From positions 16,711,501 to 16,775,500 of the forward strand of contig NC_133020.1 in the NCBI RefSeq assembly GCF_048564905.1: a stretch of DNA of 64,000 bases, read 5' to 3'. This DNA is from Vicugna pacos (taxonomy: Eukaryota; Chordata; Mammalia; Artiodactyla; Camelidae). The translations under genes and the position numbers were made by a program. Under the pieces are notes generated by a model. It was not told the origin of the DNA and made no database searches. It saw only the letters and a list, made by a program, of their open reading frames with translations. Below, piece after piece: positions 56,247 to 64,000 of the stretch (positions within the stretch are counted from its first letter, which is position 1; every line of letters starts with the position of its first letter).

Positions 56247-59200
56247 CTGGAATTTAACAAAAAAAAAAGTTACAATAATATTTTTCTTAATACCACAAAC
56301 ATTTTAAAACATCACTTGGAAGATCACTGAACTACTTTCAAGGGAATACAGACAGGACCCCTACATTTCTTCAACAGGATGACACACACCAGTAAGGGAA
56401 AGTAGAAGGCTGCAATTCTGTGTGGCCAGTGTGACTGGTCACAACAGCAGTGATAGTAATGATGATGAAATCTAATTACTGTGGAGCCCACCTACATCTT
56501 AGGCCAGTTTATCCATTCCTTTCTCCCTCTTATTTCCCACAAAGAGATTGTCTTGTTCTCACCTCTTTTAAGATAAGTAAATAACTAAATCTCAGTGTAA
56601 GTGGCAAACTGATGGTGAGGAGAGTACATGTCAAAAGCATCAGTAAGAAGTTCGAAGAAGGATGCTTCTTTTTGCATCAGAATCTTTGCCCCTTCTGGGA
56701 ACTTACTAGATTTATGCAGTGGAGTTCCAGTGCATACAGCTTCATCCACAGAGGTGGGTATCTGGGCCAGTGAGCTTCTTTCCCAGGGGGGTAGTTGACG
56801 AAATTCCTCCAGCAGTAATCGTACGCTAAGGGAAACACAGATCTTGGTTCATTCAACACATATAACAGAAAGTTAAAGAGAGCCCAGCTTAACAATACAC
56901 CCTATCTAAATTCCTCTGGCCTGTCTGCGGCTGGTGATGGGTTAGACTCTTCCAGAATCCCTAAAGGGAACACAGCAGTTCATCTGAAGATGGCTAGCGG
57001 CCACAGTGACAAAAATGGAGGACAGAGTCATCTCTTTGATACTTCCCTTGCTGTGAATTTCAGACCTGGTCCTTTGTTGGGCTATTCTGGACTTTCGTTT
57101 CTGATACTTGCAGTCTGGGAGAATCAGTCTCCTGGCCCAGAAACACACCACCACCACAGCCTCTCATCAACACTTAAGACTCTTGGTTTACTGTTTTCAC
57201 CTGCGGCTCCCATAATCTGGACAGCCACACCCCTGGTGAAGAGGTCTCTGAGTCCTCGCCGGTTCTGCGGGTCCGTGTGCTGGAAAAGCCGTGCTACGTG
57301 AATCACCAGAGTCACACTCGGGTGTTGGTCCAAAAATTCTCCAATCGCCTGGGAGCATTTCCAGCAGGGACTCCAGGACAAGAACCAGGTGATGGAACAG
57401 CTGACCGATGGGGGAAAATGTCTTTCTGAAGTGAATTTTTCTATAAAATTGTGTTCCACGTGCTTGGTGGTGTTTTTGCTGGAATGTCGCCAGATGCCAC
57501 GGTTGCTGCCCCACCGGATTTCATAGAGCAGACAGGCCTCTTTCCGGAGTTCTCGGGGGTCAAAGAAGGCTTCAAATTCCCAGGGTTCAATTCTTCTCCT
57601 GAAATATAAAAAGCACCCCCATCTTGTCACACCACCTTGAGATGCGACCTTGGATGTAATGTCATGTTCTCTTCTATTAGGCACATCGAAAACACGGCAT
57701 CTCAGGAACCTTTTTTTCTTTCTTTCCTATATCTCAGAGTTATCTGGGGAGATCCATCTGAATTATCAGTTTCTCTCACAAACATAGGGAAGACATTTTT
57801 CCCAACTCAGGTTATTTGGTTACCACTCTCTGTACCACTGCTTGATGGTCTTGAATTCAGGCACAAATGTTTCCTTGTTTCTCTTTTAAAGGTTTCTCAA
57901 TATATTCTAATCTTTCTGTCTCACACTTAGAGGTGACGTGTCCCACTCATTAATCATTGTTATGCCTCAATGAACTCTAGCTAGATTTTTTTTCAGGTGT
58001 GGAAGCCTCAGATTGCCAAAAGGATTCTATTACCAACTCTGAGAAGAGAAATTTAGTCTCAGGATTCTTCCACATTAAATTTCACATACTAATACCTTAT
58101 AAGAAAGAAATTCATATTTCCCGCAATGGCAACGTTAGCTTTAACACTCTCTGTGTATCAAAGCTGTGACTCAGGGAAAACTCAGAGCTATGCTTTGTTT
58201 AAAGAAGTTTATTATCGTCTTTCGAATGTGGCTGAGTCATAAGTTTATCACGTCTGGTTATTTTTCACTCATTCCTAAAGTGTCAGTCCCTTTATCATGT
58301 AGATCCGCCCTTCCAGTGATCATGAAATAATATGTTCCATGAGAAAAGTCTCCTATTACATCTAGAAAATGGGTGTATAGTATAAAATAGGAAGATGAAA
58401 TCAAAATGACAGATGAGTTCTCTGAACTTGTAACCAGTGTCTATGAAAACATGTGACCTAGAGAAGACACTATAACAGAACAAAGCTGGAAGGTGATGTT
58501 TTTCAATAGAAACCAAAAGCCATAGAGGCAAAGATAGATAGAAAAAGCAATAATAATCATAGAAAATGGAGTTGGAAAAGCAAAAAGAAAGCATTGGAGC
58601 ATGATAAGAGAGGAAAAAGACAATAAGGAAAGTAGTAGTTGTCCAGCTCTTAAATACCCACCTATTCGGGGTTGAATTAAATGTACACTGCGATCATATT
58701 CTTACCTTAAGTTGGCATCTCCAGCTGCAGGACCTGTTGACCGAGAGATGATCATGTCAAACTCCACCATATACAAATAGAACTATTAAGAAAAAAATGC
58801 TCTTTTCTTCTGGCTTTGCAAACCATATCAGAAAATGCGGTTGAAAGATTGTCTCCTGGATTAATTGGATTGACCAGTTCATTGGACTGAGAAAAGCAAG
58901 ATTTTTAAGGGTTCTGCTGAAATTTATTTGCCCAACCCCAAACCAGGTAATTCTCTTTAAGGCTCCAACAAGGATGTTTAAGGGCAAAGGAAAGCTAGTC
59001 CTCAGAGGATCCTAGGTGTAATTTCTGTGCACCCCCAGAGTACCCTGAACTTCCTTCATCAGAGCAATTATCATGCCATTTTATGATTGCCCATTTACAT
59101 GCCTATAAAAACACTGATGCATAAATTATACGAGCTATGGATTTTGTATATCTTGTTCCAGACCCTATTGCACTGCCTGAAACATGTTGGTTAGCAATAG

Positions 59201-59769
59201 ATACTTACTGAACAGATGAATGAAATTCACTACTCTCTACTAAGATGAAGTATAGGTTAACGATACTAAGCAGAGAAACTGGATCTCTCATACCTTGCTG
59301 GTGGGAACGTAAATTGGCACAGCCACTCTGGGAAACAGTTTGCAGTTTCTTAGGGAAAAAAAAAGAGTAAAAATGCACCTACCATACAACCCAGCAGTTA
59401 CTCTCCTGGGCATGTATCTCAGAGATGGGAAAACATAGGTTCACAAAAAAGCTTGTACACAAGTGTTCACATCAGCTTCGGTTGTAATAGTAAAAGCTGG
59501 AATGAGCTCAGATGTCCGTGCAGTTTGAGACACAAAGCATAAGGTTCCCCCGTGTGATACCCCTTCTCAGTGGGTCAGAGACACAGACAGAAGTCATTTG
59601 TCCCCCTGGGGGTGAGGTGACGGTGCAGAGGTGCAGGCAGGAGGCTCCATCCCACCTCCCAGTCAGACCTTAACTTGGAGGACCCATTTTTGAACAAAGA
59701 AGAGTCATGAGAGCTGGGAGATACTTCCTTCAAAACAGGAGGTGCTTTGCCCAAGGCTCTGTGCATGAA

Positions 59770-59817
<48 letters not shown>

Positions 59818-62236
59818 GAGGGGTACAGAATGTGCCACTGAAGCAGAGAAAAATTAGTTTGGTCTTTAGAGATTTGAGAATAAACTCCCCTCTTCCCCAA
59901 ATCCCTTATTTTCCTACAGGCAGAGCCTCCCAGAAGAACTCAAAAGGAAATCAGTTGCCATACATCTCATGGGGAGATAAATCAACCAGGGGAGACTGAC
60001 TCTTACCAACTGAGACGCTCACTCAGACATTGTCCCAAACCGTTAAATGCCATCTATTCTCCTAAGGGCTCATCTATCTCTCCTAAAAGTCATTTGTTTT
60101 CCCATAAGGGCTCTTCTGCCTCTCCACTTCTAAGATGTTAGAGAGAGGGATAAAAAAAAGATGGTATGGAAAACAACCCAATTCTAATCCAAGTCCTTGA
60201 GTCACATTTCGGAGAATTCCTGTGTGTAATTTTGTCTTTTTTTTTCTTGCTTGCTTGCTTTTTTTTTTCTTTTTTCTTTCTTTCTTTTTTTTTTTCTTTT
60301 TTTTTTCTTTTGTCAGTTTAATTTGCAGGCCCCCAGAAACAAAATCTAAGAGAGTAGAAGAAACTTTTTTCCTCCCCAATGGTGTGTGCGTGTGTGTGCG
60401 TGCGCTGGGAGGTGTTGTGTACCACACAGTTTCCTGTAGATGGAAAAGGGTTCTAGCTGGGTTGTGAGGCTGAAAAAAATAAATCAGCCAGATATCTAGG
60501 AATGAGGACAAGAATCAGAAAATACTATCCTAAGTGTAACCTGAAGAAGAAACCTCATCCTTAGAAGAAAATGCAGGGAGTTTGCACGTGAGATGGAGGA
60601 GGAAGGGTGCCTAACACCTTGGGATGGGCCCTGCTCAGACATCAGTCCGACTTGGGGCCTTTGAACCAGCTGGTCCACTCAGAAGGGGACAGTCACTGAT
60701 GACAGGGGAACTTCCTCTGAAGGAACTGAAGCAGCAGTGAGAACTTGGGGAAGAGACAGTGAGATAAACGCTCATGACCTACCCCAGGGGTGCGGGGCAA
60801 GAACACCAGCCACGTGGGTGGGGACGGTTTGAGGGATAAAACACATCACCTTCAGGGGACGGTCCGGGAAAGTTACCCAGCTATTTCAATTAAATGAAGT
60901 CTTTAGTCTTTTCCCCAAAATACCAGTCACAAGAGGATTTTATTAGAGGGGAAATATAATGGAGAAAAAAGATACTGTTTCTTGAAACCCAAGACTGACG
61001 CCTGTGCTGCGTGCCGTCACCTCGTGAGTGTGGACCCCTTCAGGAGTCCTCTCACTGAACCGCCTTTCTTCCAGGTGTTTCTGCTTCCAGCCAGAAAGGC
61101 AGCAAGTGCCGGGTAAATGTGCCTAAAGCACTGTTTATGTCGTGTCTGCGCTATTCACAAATTCTCCAAAGATTTTTGTCTAATCGAAAAAAATCAGCTT
61201 GAGCCTGGCGGTCAAGGTCCTCAACAATATCGCCTCAAATTTGCTTCCTAATCTCACTGCAGATTATCTCCAAAACTCTCCTCTAGCCGAGCCAATTGAT
61301 TCATTATATTCCAAACACGGTCTTGGTAAAGTCTCCTGAACTCTGTGTCAATCAACCTGGAACGGCCTCCTCTACGTCAATCCAAATTCTGACCTTTTAG
61401 GGTCCAGTTCAGATCCCACCTCACTTGAAAATCATTCTGTCCCACAACACGAAGCATCCTCCCTCTCCCATGAATTTTTCTAATATTAAGTAAAAGAACC
61501 TTAAATTATCAACTAAGATGCCCTTGTGTGTGTATATATATACAATGGAATACTACCCAATGACAAGAAAGAATGAAATACTGTCATTTGCAGCAACATG
61601 GATGGACCTGGAGAGCATCATACTAAGTGATGTTAGTCAAACAGAGAAAGGCAAATACCATACGATATCACTTACACGTGGGATCTAAAAAAATGGCACA
61701 AATGCACTTATTTACAAACAGACTCGCAGACATAGAAGGCAAATTTATGATTACCAAAGGGGAAAAGAGGGTAGATGGATAAATTAGGAGTTTAGGATTA
61801 GCAGAAACAAACTACTCTACACAGAACAGATAAACTATAGGGTCCTACGGTATAGCACAGGAAATTATATTCAATAGATTTTAATAACTTATGAGAAAGA
61901 ATATGAAAAAGAATGTATATATGTATAACTGAATCACTATGCCAACACAACACTGTAACTTCAAATTGAAAAACAAAGTGCCCTTCGGCTGTCACTTCTG
62001 TGGCTATCTTAAACTTCCATTTAACAACTGTATTCTTTTTTAACTTAATTTTTTCTTATTGTGAAACAAGCATTAACTTAGTGTCACTTGCTCAAAGTCA
62101 TTTGTGGATGCAAACAGTTGGTATTAACAATAATAATAACAACAAATCTTGCTTGAGAATAATAATATAATAATATATTAATAAATAGAAAAGTTAGAAA
62201 ACGTCCAGGAATACAAGCGCAAGCAGGACACACACA

Positions 62237-62290
<54 letters not shown>

Positions 62291-62370
62291 TTTTGCATTC
62301 AAGAATATTGAGTTTTCAGGCCACCTCCGCGCACCGCAACCCCGGCCATCTCACCTCTGTCAGAAGCCAT
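56097..62370 (-). CDS. APOBEC1: Apolipoprotein B mRNA editing cytidine deaminase, complete gene, five coding exons
   Basis: Deaminates C to U in apoB and other AU-rich mRNA 3' regions, together with RNA-binding cofactors A1CF or RBM47, mainly in enterocytes. Coding exons on the minus strand: 62355-62370, 58706-58733, 57201-57598, 56707-56825, 56097-56246. They sum to 711 nt, giving 236 residues and TGA, the same length as human. The catalytic set H61, E63, C93 and C96 sits in HVEHNF and SWSPCWKC. The N-terminus RRRIEPWEFEAFFDPRELRK and the C-terminal SLPPCLKISR...LFATGLIQ match the human enzyme closely. It is convergent with AICDA, its ancestral paralogue. No break is seen. Confidence 0.97.
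56707..56825 (-). CDS. APOBEC1: APOBEC1 exon 4
   Basis: CCCTTAG acceptor and GTAAGT donor; 119 nt. It encodes AYDYCWRNFVNYPPGKEAHW to YALELHCINL; human has EYYHCWRNF at its start. Confidence 0.96.
57201..57598 (-). CDS. APOBEC1: APOBEC1 exon 3 (catalytic domain)
   Basis: TATATTTCAG acceptor and GTGAAA donor; 398 nt. It holds the whole zinc-binding centre, HVE at residues 61-63 and PCWKC at 92-96, ending VAVQIMGAA. Confidence 0.97.
58706..58733 (-). CDS. APOBEC1: APOBEC1 coding exon 2
   Basis: A 28-nt mini-exon with TCAACAG acceptor and GTAAGA donor; encodes GPAAGDANL and two bases of Arg. It matches human GPSTGDPTL in length and phase. Confidence 0.9.
59270..59530 (+). mobile_element. L1 ORF2 3' fragment, APOBEC1 intron 1
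   Basis: CTGGTGGGAACGTAAATTGG, ACAACCCAGCAGTTACTCTC and TGTTCACATCAGCTTCG. Confidence 0.85.
59771..59816 (+). repeat. (GT)n microsatellite
   Basis: About 22 GT units in APOBEC1 intron 1. Confidence 0.97.
60236..60312 (+). repeat. T-rich/(CTTT)n tract
   Basis: Long run of T with C and G interruptions. Confidence 0.92.
60480..61500. other. APOBEC1 intron 1, nothing recognised
   Basis: No familiar repeat or coding exon found in this part of the intron. Confidence 0.4.
61510..61975 (+). mobile_element. L1 3' end, artiodactyl type, younger
   Basis: CAATGGAATACTACCCAATG, AACATGGATGGACCTGGAGA and AGAATGTATATATGTATAAC, ending in an A-rich tail. Confidence 0.9.
62228..62286 (+). repeat. (CA)n microsatellite
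   Basis: About 26 CA units, 70 bp from APOBEC1 coding exon 1 (inside intron 1). Confidence 0.97.
62355..62370 (-). CDS. APOBEC1: APOBEC1 coding exon 1
   Basis: ATGGCTTCTGACAGAG then donor GTGAGA; encodes MASDR plus one base. It matches human ATGACTTCTGAGAAAG in length and phase, which fixes the start codon. The 5' UTR lies at higher coordinates and its limits are not readable. Confidence 0.85.
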
Positions 62371-62374
62371 GGTG

Positions 62375-63340
62375 CTCTGCCACTGGACTTTTTCCTCTGG
62401 AGCTATATATTATGCTGCTGCCAGCAACACGACATTATTTCTGCGGGCGTGACCACTGCCACCTGTTTCGCCAGAGGATGACTCATTCCTGAGTCTCAGG
62501 CAGGTACTGGGCATCTAGCCTGTACTGACAGGTAGCCGGTGAAGACGGAAGTTAGTGTGGGGGTTGATAAGAAAGCATATGATGTGAAAAATTCACCTAG
62601 TACCATGATTCCCTGAGAACATTCAAATTTCAAAGTTCTTCCTTGATGACATCTGAATGTAGTCATCTTTTCCTTTCCTTTAAATCAAAGGCAAGGCTGA
62701 CCCATCATTCTTTACTGGAGAAAAGAGAGGAAGAAAGCAAAGAGAACTGACCTGTAAAGGTGTTCATTGTTACCCGGTGAAAACAATGTGGCCTTGCCCT
62801 TTAGTTATTATTCATTTATTTCTAACTTCCTCTTATTTCGCTCTTTGCCCCAGATCAGTGGGGAGGGGCACTGTTAGATGTAGTCAGGAGAACTTTGGTT
62901 TCTGAGTCAGGAAATTAGTGTACAAGTCTTGAGTGATTTCTCTTGCTTCTTGAAGCTGAGGTTAAGTGTCTGACCCAGTCCACTTGTGCTTTTTATCCTC
63001 CTTGAAAAACCGGATACTCTGTCCCCTATTGTCATTGCCTCCTATTGCCTGAACCCTGGATCAGGATCCTCTGGGTTTCGGCACACGCTCCCAGGCCACT
63101 CTCAAGACCTAAGTCTCCTTCTAGGATCTCAAATCTAGAGCCCCTGAACTTTGAGTCTCAAATCCCGTGACACCTACCCCTGAGCCCTAAACCTAAGGCT
63201 TTCCTTTATCATGAAAGTTACACTGGAGCCTGCAGCAGCTGTTCGGAGGAGCAGGTGAGAGCTTTGAAGAAGGGGCAGAAGTGACATATTATAAATATAG
63301 GTTCTTCAGGAGCCAAATGTTACAGCTAGGCGTGTGCGGC
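62375..63340. other. APOBEC1: APOBEC1 5' flank
   Basis: Should contain the APOBEC1 leader and promoter on the minus strand, but no clear TATA box, CpG island or leader exon could be fixed by reading. Confidence 0.4.
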
Positions 63341-63344
63341 AGAG

Positions 63345-63500
63345 ACAGTAATGGCCCCCCAAAGGTGCCCACCTCTCAACCCTGGAGCCTGTCAGGGTTT
63401 CACCCTACAGTAGCATAATGGACTTTGCAGATGTGATTAAGTTAAGACTCTCAGGGTAAGAAGATTATGCTGGATCATCTGGTCTCAATCTAGTCTTTTT
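63345..63500 (+). mobile_element. MLT1-like MaLR LTR fossil
   Basis: GGACTTTGCAGATGTGATTA and AAGATTATGCTGGATCATCT are typical of old mammalian LTRs of this group. A broken fragment, old. Confidence 0.5.
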
Positions 63501-63519
63501 CTTTTTTTAAAAAACTTTT

Positions 63520-63642
63520 TAGGGGGGCAGGTAGCTAGTTTTATTTGTGTGTTTATTTAATGGAGGCACCGGGGATCGAACCCAGGGCATAGTGCATGCT
63601 AAGCAAGCACTCTACCACTGAGCTAGACCCTCCGCCCTAGAA
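63520..63642 (-). mobile_element. Camelid SINE
   Basis: GGAGGCACCGGGGATCGAAC and CACTCTACCACTGAGCTAGA. Confidence 0.94.
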
Positions 63643-63699
63643 TTGACTGTTGTATATTGACCTTATAACTTTGGGAAGGAAGAAATTTTCCTTTAATTT

Positions 63700-64000
63700 C
63701 TTAGGTTCTTCTGGCTGATCTAAATTAGACGGACGAGACAGACAACAGAAGGAAATCAAATAGAAGTTTAATAACCTGTACACATGGAAGAGATCCAGGA
63801 AAACCGAGTAACCCACCCAGATGGCTGAAGCCCTCACCATGTACAGCATCTTCGGGGAAAGACCAAAGAGGATGCTGAGGGTAGTGGTTTGGGACCTCAA
63901 AGAGGAAGAAGGCAATTCACATCGAGATGGAAAAGCAAATGATAAATGAATGTTTGCTAGACCAAGCAGAGACAATGGGACACAGAGTGGCCTCTGTTCC
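63700..64000. mobile_element. Possible LTR fossil, cut by the window edge
   Basis: GAAGTTTAATAACCTGTACA and GTAGTGGTTTGGGACCTCAA have an LTR-like style. Family and limits unknown. Confidence 0.3.

Noticed and set aside
57124-57684. 186-codon minus-strand frame taken as a whole gene
   Set aside because: Only 57201-57598 is exon (APOBEC1 exon 3); the ends are intron sequence past the splice sites.

Overview
The window is mammalian nuclear DNA, almost certainly from a camelid (camel, llama or alpaca lineage). At least sixteen copies of a tRNA-derived SINE with intact A-box and B-box-like segments (GGTATAGCTCAGTGG...GGTTCAATCCCCAGTACCTCC) are spread through it on both strands. From memory this is the camelid-specific SINE. 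The L1 3' tails are of the type seen in even-toed ungulates. The window holds the MFAP5 - AICDA - APOBEC1 block in the arrangement known from mouse. In human the block is split, with APOBEC1 lying away from AICDA.

Layout. 1-8.0 kb is 5' flank of MFAP5: an old L1 with a nested SINE, other repeats and pyrimidine tracts. 8.7-18.3 kb holds MFAP5 (+ strand), with nine coding exons giving 170 residues and a possible tenth in-frame cassette exon. 18.7-31.8 kb is intergenic and repeat-rich, with a GC-rich block about 8 kb upstream of the AICDA promoter. 31.8-40.6 kb holds AICDA (+ strand), five coding exons, 199 residues. Its intron 2 carries an internally deleted Tigger-type DNA transposon with a SINE inside it. 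Its 3' UTR has a perfect 8-mer site for miR-155. 40.7-51.9 kb is a repeat graveyard of L1, SINE, MIR and several LTR fossils. At 51,996-52,530 (+ strand) three consecutive exon-like blocks have canonical splice sites and matching phases. They end in a stop codon and are followed by AATAAA. They look like the 3' end of a gene I do not recognise. 56.1-62.4 kb holds APOBEC1 (- strand), five coding exons, 236 residues, convergent with AICDA. 62.4-64 kb is its 5' flank, with an LTR fossil and a SINE.

Functionally, AICDA and APOBEC1 are ancient paralogues. Both are zinc-dependent cytidine deaminases: AID mutates immunoglobulin DNA in activated B cells, and APOBEC1 edits apolipoprotein B and other mRNAs. 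Both reading frames are open, with the catalytic His/Glu/Cys/Cys sets present. MFAP5 is an unrelated extracellular-matrix protein of elastic microfibrils. Nothing bacterial, viral-intact or CRISPR-like is present. All exon models come from reading splice signals, frames and remembered human, mouse or cow proteins. No alignment program was run.
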